Shown piece after piece: positions 29,576-40,108 of a stretch of DNA of 47,513 nucleotides. Under the pieces are notes generated by a model. It saw only the letters and a list, made by a program, of their open reading frames with translations. It ran no database searches and had not been told where the DNA came from. Numbering within the stretch: position 1 is the first letter of the stretch; each line of letters begins with the position of its first letter. The stretch spans positions 1 to 47,513 of the forward strand of contig JAIVFJ010000401.1 in assembly GCA_025765615.1 (NCBI GenBank). The letters run 5' to 3'. The stretch is from Zopfochytrium polystomum (Eukaryota; Chytridiomycota; Chytridiomycetes; Chytridiales; Chytridiaceae). The position numbers and the translations under genes are program-made.

Positions 29576-30689
29576 CGTACAGCTCGTACAGCTGCTGGCG
29601 CGGGTCTGACTCGAACTTGCGTGGCTCGGAGACGACGACGGCTCGGTCAGTGGGGCCCACCGGGCCTTTCAGAGCGGCTGCAGCGGTTTCGGGGCCGAGA
29701 ATAGCCTTGAGGGATTTCACCATCGCGGTCCTCGCAATGCCGATGATTGCCGCAAAAGGCCCCAATGAGGCATTGTACAGGGCAAACACGGCAACGGCGA
29801 CAGCCGCGATCCGGGCGGTCGCGGCGTCCGAGGGCGGCGAGGTCAGCGACGCGTCGGTGAGGATGCCGCTGTAGATGCGGACGGGGACTTGGGCGACGGG
29901 CAGTATGATGGTGGCGGGGAGAAAGCGGCGGAGGGTGCGGACGCGCGGGGTCCAGAGGGCGGCGGGGGCGAGGAGGTGGTGGAGGTAGAGGGCGAAGCCG
30001 GCGTAACCGAGGAGGTAAGCGATGCTTGAGAGGGTCCTGGGGTGTGGGATGCCATGGTCAGCTCATTAATGTTTTCCTCGCAAGGTCCGTCTCTCTTTGT
30101 CTCTTTCACTCACATTCGCACGCTCTCACCCTCTCTCTCTCTCTCTCGGCTCGTACATTCGTTCACACGCTCACACTCACATAAACAACATCCCGCCGCT
30201 CTCGTCAAACTGCACGGCAAACGATACCGCATGGAAACCAGCCTGCAGCACGCCAAACAGGATGGCCAGATCCAGCACAACGACGCTCGGTTCGATGTTG
30301 ACCTTGCCGACGAGTCTTGCAGCGCGACGGTCGCGCAGAGCGCGCACGGCGAGGCGGGCGACGAGGAGGACGAGGCCGAAGACCGAGAGGACGGCCGTGA
30401 AGGCGGCAAAGCCGGGCACGTAGAAGCGAAAGGAGGGAAAGTTTGGGCAGGCGCGGACCGAGTTTGTGAGGCAAACTTAAGGTATTTTCGGATGAAGAGC
30501 GAGCAACGAGAATCGTCAGCGAGACGCACAGAGAAGGGATCAGGAATGGCGGAGGTGGTTTAATACTCAACGGGTGGGCGCTACTCCTGAAGCGTAGATA
30601 AAATCTGGGGTCGGGGCGAAACCACCGGGCGGCGGCGCCCCTGAGGAGTTCGTAGCGCCTCCGCCGCCGGCGGTGGGCATCGTCGTCAT
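29097..30689 (-). CDS. Polytopic membrane protein with polyglutamine tract, unknown function
   Basis: Proposed exons: 30689-30585, 30475-30181 and 30036-29097. Exon 1 starts at an ATG and encodes MTTMPTAGGGGATNSSGAPP. Exon 2 has two hydrophobic helices (FAAFTAVLSVFGLVLLV; VLDLAILFGVLQAGF). Exon 3 has three more (SSIAYLLGYAGFALYL; LPATIILPVAQVPV; AAVAVAVFALYN), a charged middle with about 13 glutamines in a row, and a hydrophobic end (VAGAVLAVIGIVASVLSALY). The second intron (30037-30180, GTGAGTG...CCCCAG) keeps the frame. The first junction is off by one base, so that splice site or a base nearby is uncertain. I do not recognise the family. It should be an integral membrane protein of about seven helices. 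Confidence 0.65.
29537..29574. repeat. (CTG)n trinucleotide repeat coding polyglutamine
   Basis: About 13 CTG/TTG units on the plus strand, read as CAG on the minus strand within the membrane protein gene. Length may vary between strains. Confidence 0.9.
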
Positions 30690-30699
30690 GGACATTGGC

Positions 30700-30971
30700 G
30701 GTTACGGGCCTGTGCGAGCTGCTGCCAGTCGCTGCAGCTGGTGCTGCTGCTTCAACTCAACGGTGTTGGGGCGCGCGCGTCGGGCGTGTTCAAAGGTGCG
30801 ATGGTTAGTGTAAGTAGCGAGGTTGCGTGAGCTGCCAGCCTTCTGCTCTGCCACCCCAGCTTCACATGAGCCTCATTTTGAATTGAAGATGCAGAAGTAT
30901 TTGAGAACTCCGCGTGCGACCGGCCACGGCGCCTGTTTGTCAGTCAGTCAGTCAGTCAGTCTGTCTGTCTC

Positions 30972-31006
<35 letters not shown>

Positions 31007-31385
31007 TGCTGTTGTTGCCACACGCGAGCCTGCACACGAAAAAGCGGAAAACAAGTCCACACACATACACACACACACACAAGCGAAGGTGGGCCGCTGT
31101 GACGGAATGTCCCTGTTTGTCCAACTGCTTTTCCATTCTTCTGGTCCTCCCGGATATTCCATTCTTCCCTCACGGGTAAATCCCTTTCCCCACTTCGGGT
31201 ATTCTAGTTTTCCCGCTCCGATCGGACATAAAAGGGCCTTACATCACTCAATACATGACTCAGCTTCCATTACACATTTCTCCTTACAGCCGCAACATCA
31301 AACAATCCGACGGGAAACGACGAAATGAACCCAACGAAATGAGTTAGCTCGCCCATCGTTCAGAGGGCCACTCTCTCCGCCCCAA
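30700..31385. other. Spacer with microsatellites
   Basis: Contains (CAGT)n(CTGT)n at 30940-31006 and (CA)n at 31060-31081. A TATA-like CATAAAAGGG lies near 31227, upstream of the WWK fragment at 31390, and could be its promoter; this is inference. Confidence 0.5.
30940..31006. repeat. (CAGT)n/(CTGT)n tetranucleotide repeat
   Basis: Two adjacent tetranucleotide arrays, CAGT then CTGT, with one CTCT interruption. Confidence 0.95.
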
Positions 31386-31389
31386 CAGT

Positions 31390-31860
31390 CCCAGCAACAT
31401 CCTCCGTCACGCCGTCGTGGTCCACGCCGCCGCCGACGAATGGCGGAAATGTCCCTGTGCTACAATGGTGGAAGGACATGGCTTGCCTCTGAAGTAAGAG
31501 CACGCAATGAATTCTTGCAGAAGCGTCAACACTCTTCGGTGGTGGAAGGACAGTGGTTTGGACTTGGAGTACACAGAAAAAGCACTTGAGACTGCAAGCC
31601 GCACGGAATGTTTGAATACTTCCCCGGGGAAGCGTACAGGAGTCTCTCTTCTTCAGTGGTGGAGGGAGAGTGGGCTTCCTCTGAAGATTTCAGTTGATGG
31701 TGTTCTTTGGGGACGATACCGACAAAATCAAGAAGTTGTTGATTGGTGGAAGGCCAGTGGACTGCTCCACTCTCTGCGGGACGTGATTCCTTCCCGTCCA
31801 ATGTCACAAGCTGACAAAGACTGGCTTTTGCAGGTGATCGCAGATGAGGAAAATGTATGA
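31390..31860 (+). pseudogene. WWK-repeat gene fragment (locus A)
   Basis: The sequence begins within a repeat (NVPVLQWWKD), has a TAA where the paralog at 45482-46886 has a Tyr codon, then reads from an ATG at 31507. That ORF has 117 codons: LRWWKDSGLDLEYTEKALET, LLQWWRESGLPLKISVDG, and the end VVDWWKASGLLHSLRDVIPS ... DEENV followed by TGA. The last 100 residues are nearly identical to the C terminus of the 45482-46886 gene. The N-terminal module is missing. It is tail-to-tail with the MFS gene that ends at 32105. The short ORF could still be translated, but truncation suggests a relic. Confidence 0.65.
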
Positions 31861-32104
31861 GAGGACGGTTTTCAAAATCGAACTTTACATATTTCTGGAC
31901 ATTTGGGTTTCTTTGGGGAGGAGCCGTTTATCATTGCGAGGGGTATGTGACTCTTTTATTATAGTGGGAGTGACTGCTGCTGGTGGCAAGCATCTGGCTT
32001 CTACGACGAGAAGCAGCTGAAAGGACGCCAAAGAGAGGGAAAGCAAAGTGTAGGAGATCAACCAAAAGTACGAGTGAGCCCCGTGCACCGCAAACCAAAC
32101 CAGC

Positions 32105-33879
32105 CTATCCCGCCGCATACGTGCTCTTCGCCCTCAACCTCGCTCCAAACCAGTACACCAGCAACGGCGCGGGGATCCCCACGACCGCGACCAACGCCAG
32201 CACCGAGTTCCCCCAGCCGTACTCCAGCCGCTCGTACATGCCCCCGGCAAACAGAGGGAACCCAAAGCCGAACACGGACCGCAGGAACGTGGCGGCGGCC
32301 ATGGCGCTGGCCGAGTAGCGTCTGTACGAGTCGACGAGGTAGATCTGGATGACCATGAAGGGCACGCAGAAGCAGAGGCCGAAGAGCGCGATGCCGAGGT
32401 CTGGGAGGATCCAGTGGGTTTGCGACTGGGCGGACCAGCCGTAGAGCAGTAGCGCGGCGGGGAGGACGACGGCGGCGGGGATGGCGGCGGGGAGACGGTG
32501 CTCTGGCAGCGAGGTGCCGTTGTTGCGATCGCGGAGGGTGCGGTAGATGTGGTTGAAGACCGGTGCGGAGCCCATGCTTCCGGCGACGAGTCCGACGCCG
32601 AGGGCGATGTAGTGGAGCCCGGAGATGGCTACGGGTTGGTGGTATCTGGAGATCCAGAGCTTTGTGAAGGTTGCGAGGACGAGGTAGAGGAGGCCGTAGA
32701 TGTATGCCATATAGAGGGCGACGGTTTGGACGATGGGCTGCGTAAGGAGGAGGACGAAGGGGCGGCGGACGGATTCGGAGAGCTTGTGGGCGAGGGAAGT
32801 GTGGGTCGGGGGCGCCGGCGTAGTTGCCTGGCTTGCCGAGCTGTCGCGCTTTGCGTGCGAGGATGGCTGGGCCGTATGTCTCACGAAGAAGGAAGAGGCC
32901 GGCGAGGAGGAGGGTCCCACTGAGGATGGAAAGAAAGTGGAAAAGCCATCGCCAGTGGGTGTACTGGACCAGGAACGAGCCGACGATGGGTCCCAGCACC
33001 GGACCGAGGGAGGGTGCAAGGGAATACACGTTCATGGCGAAACCGAGCTCCTCAGAGGAAAACATGTCGCTGATGATGCCCGCACCAATCTAGAGTGTTC
33101 CGTATTAGCCTAAGCGTTTGCGTGCTGTGTGAGAAGAAACTTACCGCCAACGGGGAACTTCCTCCCAGTGCGGCGAGGAATCGAAAGAAGAGTAACTGAC
33201 TTGAGGTTTGCGATATACTGCATGCCGCGTTGAAGACGAGAAACTGTGCGATGGATAGCAAAACGACCCATCGCCCGTCCGTACACTTCCGAGAGGGGTG
33301 CAATGAAAAGCGGGCCGAACGCAAAGGCTATCACGAATATCGAAATGATCATTTGTCCCTCGACTGTGTTAGTGATGCCGAGGGCTGCGTGGATGTTCGT
33401 CAATTAACGGTCAAAACAGCACTGAAAGTAGAATAACGACTTGACTTACTCTGAGAAATCGCTGGAATAGCCGGAGCAATGATTGATGATCCCATTGGCG
33501 CAATGATGGTGATGAGCCCCACCATCGACGTGATAACCCACTTTTTCCACTTCGGCCAGTTTCGCGGATTCGCAGGATCGTCCGGCCCATCCCAACTGAC
33601 CTATTATAGATAAAGTGAGATTCAAGTTAAGAGTCGGTCGGACGAGTTTCAAAGCCAACTGCGAATACAAACCACCGATGCTTCTTTATCGTCGTCATTG
33701 TCCTTCACTGTCACAACGGTCAGCCACGGAGAGCTCGCTTCGACGTCAAAGCCATCGGAGGTATCCTTGTCCACAAGCTCATGCGCAACGGCTGTTGAGG
33801 CTGGTGATGGCGGCGCGTGATTCGGGGTTGATTCGCTCGCCGTATGTAGCGGTGGAAGTGGGTGGGCTGTTTGTGGCAT
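32105..33879 (-). CDS. MFS drug/polyamine:proton antiporter, DHA1 type
   Basis: Four exons: 33879-33673, 33600-33450, 33384-33145 and 33089-32105; all introns (55-72 nt) are GT-AG. The N-terminal cytoplasmic part is acidic. Exon 2 has the family signature [20 protein letters not shown] followed by helix 1 ([10 protein letters not shown]). Exon 3 contains [14 protein letters not shown], the MFS motif between helices 2 and 3, then [19 protein letters not shown]. Exon 4 gives the remaining helices and the tail [10 protein letters not shown]. This matches fungal FLR1/TPO-type exporters of drugs or polyamines at the plasma membrane. Two one-base insertions break the frame, both in homopolymers: CCC at 33275-33277 and GGGGG at 32808-32812 (plus strand). 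Removing either base restores conserved family sequence, so the gene may be intact in the organism. Confidence 0.85.
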
Positions 33880-34345
33880 TGGTGCTGGGTAGTATCTCGG
33901 GTAAGGGGAGGATTGCCTGGACGCTTGGTGAGAAGGGAGCGGGGGTCGCCGCCACAGCGCAACTCATTTAAGGACAGGCTGGGGGCTTCCGCGGGTGCGG
34001 AATCCGCATCGCATCGAAGCCCGCGGAATTTTTTGCTTTCGCCGCAGCTCCGAAGCTTTGATCATGCCAAATGCGGGTTTCGCGCAAAGGGAGAGCGACA
34101 GACAGGTAGACAGATAGGTAGAACAGATCAACGTTTTGCCGTCCAGCCGCCTTGTTTGCCCGATTGGCCGAGTCATGATCGATCGCTTTCGAATCATACC
34201 CGACTCCTCCGATCGTTTTCTCCGCCATTGTGCGCGAACAATACGGCGGCGGAAAGCCCTAGAAAGGCCCCGACGAGAAAGAACTGATCGGCAAACGTGC
34301 TAGTCTTGTAAGTCTACCGCCCTCTTTGAAACAATGCTCGCATAT
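33880..34345. other. Intergenic region between the MFS and SUA5 genes
   Basis: A short AGAC-type repeat is visible near 34088-34115. No gene is seen. Confidence 0.4.
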
Positions 34346-34349
34346 GCAA

Positions 34350-35675
34350 CTACAGCGGTACGACGCGCGTCGCCGCCTTGCGAACTCTGTTCATGACAGC
34401 GAGCCCTTCGTGCTCCTCCGCCGTTCCCTCCACAAAAATCACCACCACCCCCTTTGATTCCAAGAGTCGGAGGCCGTGGAACAGACCCCGTGCAACAGCA
34501 GCCGCGGTCTGCTCGCCGTTGCCCAGCTGGTGCTCCACTATCCGCCACCGAGTGGCCGCCCCCAACGCAGCGCTGGGAATTTCAACGTGATGGCGACAGC
34601 TCGTTCGCAACACACCGACGACGGCTTCCCCCTCCGACGGGCCACGGTCCCTTTTATGCCGCTCTAAGACAGCCGCCGCCTCGGCGCCCATCCTCGCAAC
34701 GACCCTCCGCTCCTCCTCGTCGTCATTCAAATCCCCCCGCTCAAACAACACGACCTCCATCCTCGGCGAATAGTGCCTATACTTCATACCAGGCGTGACA
34801 GGCGCCTGCTCCATCGCGTCGTCCGAGAAGTCCTTCTTAAAAACCCTGACGTCCTCGAACCCCGGAAACTTCCGGATCATCTCCAGCGTGACGCCGCCGG
34901 GGCGCAGGATCACCGGCGGGCGCGACAGACCGTCGAGGACGGTGCTCTCGACGCCGCCGGCGCAGTCGCCGCCGTCGAGGATGTATGGCACGACGCCGTC
35001 GAGGTCGTCCTTGACGTGGCTCGCGCGGGTCGGGGAGGGGCGGCCCGAGGTGTTGGCGGAGGGCGCGGCGATGGGGAACCCGCATTTTTCGATGAGAGCC
35101 AGGGCGACGGGGTGGCCGGGCATGCGGACGGCGACGGACGGGTGGCCTGCGGTGACGGTGGAGGGCACTTGCGCGCCGCGAGGGAGGAGGATTGTGAGGG
35201 GCCCCGGCCAGAACTTGGCCAGGAGCGGGAGGTATTGCGCGGGGATCTCTGGGACAGGATCTTGCGGCAAAGGTGGAGATGATGAAGAGGATTCTGTCGA
35301 TTCGACGCTGCGTGGTGGAGGTGGATGTTGCTGTGGGAGTAGCGATCGGGCCATGTCTAGTGACGAGACGTGGACGATCAGTGGGTTATCCGATGGCCGC
35401 CCCTTGGCGCGAAAGATGGATGCCACGCAGTTTTCGGACAGGGCGTTGGCGCCGAGGCCGTAAACCGTCTCTGTCGGAAACGCGACGGGGAGCGCCGTGG
35501 TCTTCAGGATCGTTGCACACGTGTCGATCGCGGCATTTGCAGTTGCAGCGTCGGCCGACTGCGATCCGCTTGTGATTGACTGTGGATCGACCTGGAGCAC
35601 CACTGTCTCTAGTCTAGCTCCAAGCGCACCACGGTTCCAGGATTCCCCATTGCTCGCTGCCTCTGCCGCCTCCAT
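34350..35675 (-). CDS. SUA5: Threonylcarbamoyl-AMP synthase (Sua5/YrdC/YwlC family)
   Basis: Intronless, 441 residues from the first in-frame ATG at 35675. The enzyme makes threonylcarbamoyl-AMP from threonine, bicarbonate and ATP, the first step of t6A37 modification of ANN-decoding tRNAs. The YrdC domain shows LPVAFPTETVYGLGANAL, FRAKGRPSDNPLIVHV, FWPGPLTILLP, VAVRMPGHPVALALI, PIAAPSANTSGRPSPT and the ESTVLDG/ILRPGGVT segment. A Sua5-specific C-terminal domain follows after the linker PGMKYRHYSPR. A serine/proline-rich insert between LLPQQ and the PAQYLPLLAKFWPGP segment is longer than usual. A GAAA/CTTT-rich run lies upstream in the presumed 5' UTR. The protein acts in cytosol and possibly mitochondria. 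It is one of the clearest calls in the window. Confidence 0.95.
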   Translation of the reverse strand: MEAAEAASNGESWNRGALGARLETVVLQVDPQSITSGSQSADAATANAAIDTCATILKTTALPVAFPTETVYGLGANALSENCVASIFRAKGRPSDNPLIVHVSSLDMARSLLPQQHPPPPRSVESTESSSSSPPLPQDPVPEIPAQYLPLLAKFWPGPLTILLPRGAQVPSTVTAGHPSVAVRMPGHPVALALIEKCGFPIAAPSANTSGRPSPTRASHVKDDLDGVVPYILDGGDCAGGVESTVLDGLSRPPVILRPGGVTLEMIRKFPGFEDVRVFKKDFSDDAMEQAPVTPGMKYRHYSPRMEVVLFERGDLNDDEEERRVVARMGAEAAAVLERHKRDRGPSEGEAVVGVLRTSCRHHVEIPSAALGAATRWRIVEHQLGNGEQTAAAVARGLFHGLRLLESKGVVVIFVEGTAEEHEGLAVMNRVRKAATRVVPL

Positions 35676-35732
35676 TCGATCGAAGAAACACTTGCTCTCG
35701 TCTGAGGGAGGGGGAGCGCAATGAATGAATGA

Positions 35733-35760
35733 AAGTAAGAAAGAAAGAAAAGAAAGAAAG
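35733..35760. repeat. Short GAAA array upstream of SUA5
   Basis: AAAGAAAG units on the plus strand, about 60 bases upstream of the SUA5 start. They resemble the arrays before the RRM genes but lie in the opposite orientation relative to the gene. Confidence 0.7.
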
Positions 35761-35799
35761 TGATTCAGAGCAACAGCGTGCTGCCAGCGCAGAGGGGGG

Positions 35800-36390
35800 A
35801 GTTGGTACAAGCGCGATTATCAAGCAATCTCATCAACCATTCCCCGTTCTCCCAGCGGTTAGGAGAAGGAAGTCTAGCGGCCCCCCGCCCACCTCCCCCC
35901 ACATATTACTACTATTATTGGCGTTCCGTCCGACGGTCCACAATGAAGCATGGGAGTGTGCGGGATAGTTTGCGCTACACACCCTGAACGCTCTTTCCCC
36001 TAATTTTACTTCTCCTCCTTGCTTGTTGTGTCTGATGCCCTTTTCCCCCCGAAATCGTTCTCAGCAGCGGCCACTGCTTGCTGCAGCCACAACTCTTCTC
36101 CTGTTCAAGCTTTTTTCATTTCCCGCTCTGAAGTGCGCTTCTGATTGTCGTGGACGATCGGATCGACGGGCACTCACGACGACCCTATTGGTAGGTGCCG
36201 TCTCATCCAACAAAACGAATGACTGTGTTCCAGCTGCTGCCGACAATTCATTGAAAGACGCGGGATCCACTGCCCGAATTTCTTGCAGTGCAGGCCTGTC
36301 CCCTTCAATAATGTTTCATTCGTAGCGTGGGTTCAAGGAGGTCTGCGTCATCTGAGAAGGCGGGGCGGGGTGGGGGCCGAGCTGCAAAAA
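35800..36390. other. Intergenic region; weak minus-strand exon-like segment at 36180-36310
   Basis: On the minus strand, ALQEIRAVDPASFNELSAAA and SFVLLDETAPTNRVV are followed by a perfect GTGAGT donor near 36175. No start and no partner exon can be found, so I do not call a gene. Confidence 0.25.
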
Positions 36391-36396
36391 AAAATC

Positions 36397-37813
36397 ATGT
36401 CCGGCCGCCAAACGGGCAACTTTGCCACTGGCTGCACCAGCGCACGATCCGTTCTGTGCTCTGGAAGGAACGACGTGCTCGACGCCATCCTCGACCGCCT
36501 CCAGATACTCGACCTGCTCGCCGTCTCCCATGTGTGCTCGGCCCTGCGCCAGGTACGCCCCGCTCTTGTCTTGGGTCTGTCGCGATCCTCCTCGATCCTA
36601 AATCAACGATCTCCCTCCTACGCACTCCCCACAGTCTGTGGACCACGACAACGGCCACCGCTGGCGCCTGGCCGTGTTCCGCCGCTACTACGCCGGCCGT
36701 ACGTTCCGCGCCGCGCTGCAGGAGGGCCAGTGGTCCGTCACCCCCCCCGCCAACCAGTTTTCCTTCTCACTGTCTTCGGACACGCACGAATGGCTGCCGG
36801 CCGACATGTGCGGACGTCCGGGTGGCTGCGAGACGTACAGGAAGACGATCGACGATCCGTACCTCCCGGCAGCGCAAGTCACGAGCTATGTCGTCCATGC
36901 CGCCGCGGCGGTCGGCGGTGGTGGGACGAGAGTTGATGACGCGATGCCTGCGGCCGGATCGCGTGTGAGGACGAGCCATAAGGTTGCGGCTCGTCTTTCT
37001 GGCTTGGGCTTCCCGTCCCACGCCACCAGCATGCTGACCCAACTGCCTCCACGCGCAGGACTTTGTCAACACCGACATCGTGACGTTTTTCGACACGCCG
37101 GAGAACAAAATGACGCCCGAAAACACGCAACGCGGCCGCTGGCCGTTCAAACCGTATCTAAGATACGGTCCGCGCCATCGACTCTTGGCAGCAGGTCGGA
37201 GTGGGTGGAAGGCGTTTGCAGTGGTTCTGTACGCGTGCATCGATCCCGAGGGGCGACTGGATACGCTGCTCCACCACAAGTGGCTCGCAAAGCTTGACAA
37301 AGGCGACGAGGAATGGTTCGAAAGAGTCGCGCTGGCGGCTGGGGCAAAGGCCTGGGGCTGGCAGCCGACAGACGGAGTATTTCCGATATGCAGAATTGAC
37401 GGTTTCGACCGCGAGGCCCAGGTGCGACGGACATCCGAAGCTCTCGCGGTAAAATCTCACACTCCTCCATTCCCCAGGTGGAATTTTTTTCAATCTTCCT
37501 CCCTGCCAACATTGACCTTGCGCCGGGATTCTTGAGCACTGAGCGCCGTTACAACCGGCACCCAGACGACGGCGACCGGACGGAGCTCGGCTGGACTCCC
37601 TACTTCGGAATCCTCACGGAGATGTCGGGCCTGAGGACGACGCCTCCATATTTTGGAGACGAGTGGTCCGCCGAGACTTGGAACCACTTTTGGCGGCTGA
37701 TGTTTCTTTGCAACAGCCGACGGACCGAGGTGGATTTCGAAAAGTTTACGGGGTCGCGGTGGGAGAGATTCGACGTGACGGAGTATGCGCCTGGGCTGAT
37801 CGGGTCCCCGTAG
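36397..37813 (+). CDS. F-box protein with conserved C-terminal region of unknown function
   Basis: Four exons: 36397-36552, 36635-36877, 37059-37421 and 37478-37813, all with GT-AG introns in phase 0, giving 365 residues. The N terminus has an F-box (NDVLDAILDRLQILDLLAVS, then HVCSALRQ), which normally binds Skp1 in SCF ubiquitin ligases. Downstream is a tryptophan-rich region (HRWRLAVFRRYYAGRTFRAA; WHFW-like ETWNHFWRLMF) and the end SRWERFDVTEYAPGLIGSP. No leucine-rich or WD repeats are seen, so the substrate-binding part is of unknown type. The frame is intact. Two partial copies of its last exon lie at 24238-24330 and 39710-39870, so this is probably the source gene. A perfect 9-bp hairpin lies at 37151-37169 within exon 3. 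Confidence 0.8.
37151..37169. repeat. Perfect inverted repeat, 9-bp arms
   Basis: ACCGTATCT, one A, then AGATACGGT, inside exon 3 of the F-box gene. It may be chance. Confidence 0.6.
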
Positions 37814-38134
37814 CTTGATGAAGCTCAACAGTTTGGTGAAGCTCTACAGCTTGATGAAGAATCGCAATTGAAGGAATCCTCGCTCGCTCATGATCAGTTT
37901 TGAATCTCCTTCCCGCTATTCCCGCCCGTCTTACGGCATGTTCTCCCACACCTCGCGCCCTCTCTCCTCTGCGCCTGCCCACATGAGCGCGCTTATTACC
38001 TCAGCAACCCTCATTTTAGTTCTGGCACGGACTCGGGCCCTCACCTGCCGCAGAGAGAAAGAGCGAGTGTGTGTGTGTGTGAGACAGGCACACGGATCCG
38101 GATCCGACAGGCATTTTGCTCATTCCGTTCCGCA
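37814..38134. other. Intergenic region upstream of the F-box/WD40 gene
   Basis: A direct triplication of a GCTTGATGAAG-like word occurs at 37813-37860, and a short GT run at 38068-38081. Both F-box genes point the same way. Confidence 0.4.
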
Positions 38135-39457
38135 ATGATCAACCACGAAGTCGCCGCCGTCACCGACAGGTTCTCCGCGCTCGCACCCGAGATCGCACGC
38201 CCGATCCTCGCCTACGTCGGAGGAGCCGGAGACCCCTGCGCCCTCGCCCGGCTCTGCCGCATCTCCAAGCTGTGGTCCGTCCGCGTCTCGGACGACGCGC
38301 TCTGGCGTCCGCTGTTCCTGGCAAAATGGAGGATGCCGCGATCCCTCGCCGGCGCCGGCGCCGCCCTCTCCAGTGAGCGGCGGCACGACGCCGAGACGGA
38401 TTGCCTTGCGATCGTGGACGGCGACCACGATCGTGCGGATGCGGCGGCGGAGCCGATCGAGAAAGTTGCGTGGAAAAAGCTCTACCAGTACCGGCTGGCC
38501 CTCGAGGAGCGTTGGAGAAGCGGAGAACCCACGATCAGACCCGCATTCCCGTACCTCGGCGGACTCGTCATCGCAATCCACGCAGACTACGTAGTTATGA
38601 AGAGCAAGCGATTCTTTCGCATATTGAAGCGGCTGGATGGAAGCTATGTCGAGATCCCGAACGCCAACAACGCTGGAGTGTGGTGCGCCGACGTCGACGC
38701 CGACGCTACCGTTATCGTGACCGGATCGCTGGATCAGGCGGTTCGCTTGTGGGATGCAGCGACGTGCAAGTGCACCCTCGTCCTGGAGGGTCATCGATCG
38801 CCCGTCGTTCGGGTTCGCTTCATTGGGGATTATATTTTTTCGAGGAGCAGCACTGAAACGAGATTGTGGAATCGAAACTCGGGCGCTTTGCTGCACAATT
38901 TTGACAACGCAACGGGAGAGTTTAAAGACTGGAACGCGAGCGCAGTTGGCATTTTCTCACTTTCCAGAGACGGCACGGTCAAGTTGTGGAATCTGGAAAC
39001 AGGAATGTGCGACCGCATTTTGGTGGAGGGTGGTGGGCCAAATCCTGTCTTGGAATTAGCAAAGCTTCATACTTGGGGAACACGTTTTGCAGTCGAGTCT
39101 ATGGCCCCTGCTAGGCATTTTTGCGTGTATGATACTCAAACAAGAGCTCTTGTCTCAACACTTCCACCACCAGGTTCGTATGGTTACGCGACGGACCCTG
39201 ATGGAGCGCCTTTTGTGAAGCGGTTGGGGCATGGGAAAGGATTCGAAGTTTGGGACCTTGAATCGGGGCGAAAGCTTCGTGACTTCCAAGTTCATGGCGA
39301 GCTCAACGTGGCTGTTGGCCGCAACGAGATCTGCTACGTCGACAATGTGAGGCGATTTTTTCTACTCTTCGCAACTAAATGTTCTTTCCCTTAGTATAGA
39401 GTTGAGTGGATGGAGATGAATTTTGGACTGGGTATTCCGTACTCAAATGAGTTTTAA
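38135..39457 (+). CDS. F-box/WD40-repeat protein
   Basis: Two exons, 38135-39346 and 39395-39457, giving 424 residues; the 48-nt intron is GTGAGG...TTAG. The N terminus holds an F-box-like region (LAPEIARPILAYVGG, LARLCRISKLWSVRVSDDAL, WRPLF). WD40 repeats follow: DATVIVTGSLDQAVRLWDAA, FIGDYIFSRSSTETRLWN, GIFSLSRDGTVKLWNLETG and GFEVWDLESGRKLRDF. The last exon adds YRVEWMEMNFGLGIPYSNEF. The architecture fits a substrate receptor of an SCF ubiquitin ligase: the F-box docks Skp1 and the propeller binds the target. The stop overlaps an AATAAA signal (TTTTAATAAA). The start at 38135 is the first ATG before the F-box. The substrate is unknown. Confidence 0.85.
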
Positions 39458-39709
39458 TAAACGGGTGCGCGTTTGGTGCAGTTGCACTGAAACTCCTCTC
39501 ACTCTAGAGTCCAATTTTATGTACACATTACGGAGCACATCTTTCCTCCTATATATTTTAAGATGAGCCCTTACCACGCGTATTGAACACGGCAATTGGA
39601 ATACCAGGACTGCGAGGTTATTTTAATGAGAAGGCAGTTTCCACTCGGTGCGGCATGCATGCTGAGGAGGTCCGGCCCGAGGAGATCAGAACAATCTTGC
39701 AGAAGGCAC

Positions 39710-39870
39710 TGGCCCTAACGACATTGAAACATTATTTTGGAGACGGTGGTCGGGCCGAGCCTTGGAATCACTTTTGGGCCGACTGATGTTTCTTTGCAGC
39801 GGGCGGACTGACCGAGGTGGATTCCGAAAAGTTTGCACCGAGTATGCGCCTGGGCTGATCGGGTCTTCGA
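39710..39870 (+). pseudogene. Fragment of the last exon of the F-box gene
   Basis: Reads TLKHYFGDGGRAEPWNHFW, then a stop, then further homologous DNA (GAGGTGGATTCCGAAAAGTT; GAGTATGCGCCTGGGCTGAT). It matches 37640-37800 of the F-box gene, with a deletion of the segment encoding SRWERF. A relic downstream of the F-box/WD40 gene. Confidence 0.75.
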
Positions 39871-40108
39871 TTCATAATATTTTTACCCCGGCAACTAACG
39901 GATTCGAGGGCTTGGGCTCCACCAACCCACCCCCCTAGAAGATTTCAGTGTTGATAGTATCCCCGCCTCTCTCTCTTCAACCTTGTCTTCATTTATTCCC
40001 AGGCCCAAAAGCTAAAATATGAAATCCCCTGTTGCACTCCATAAAAAAAAAACAGAAGTGCAACAGAAAAATAATAGCGACCTCTTTCGCCCGTCCTCGC
40101 CCCCGCTA

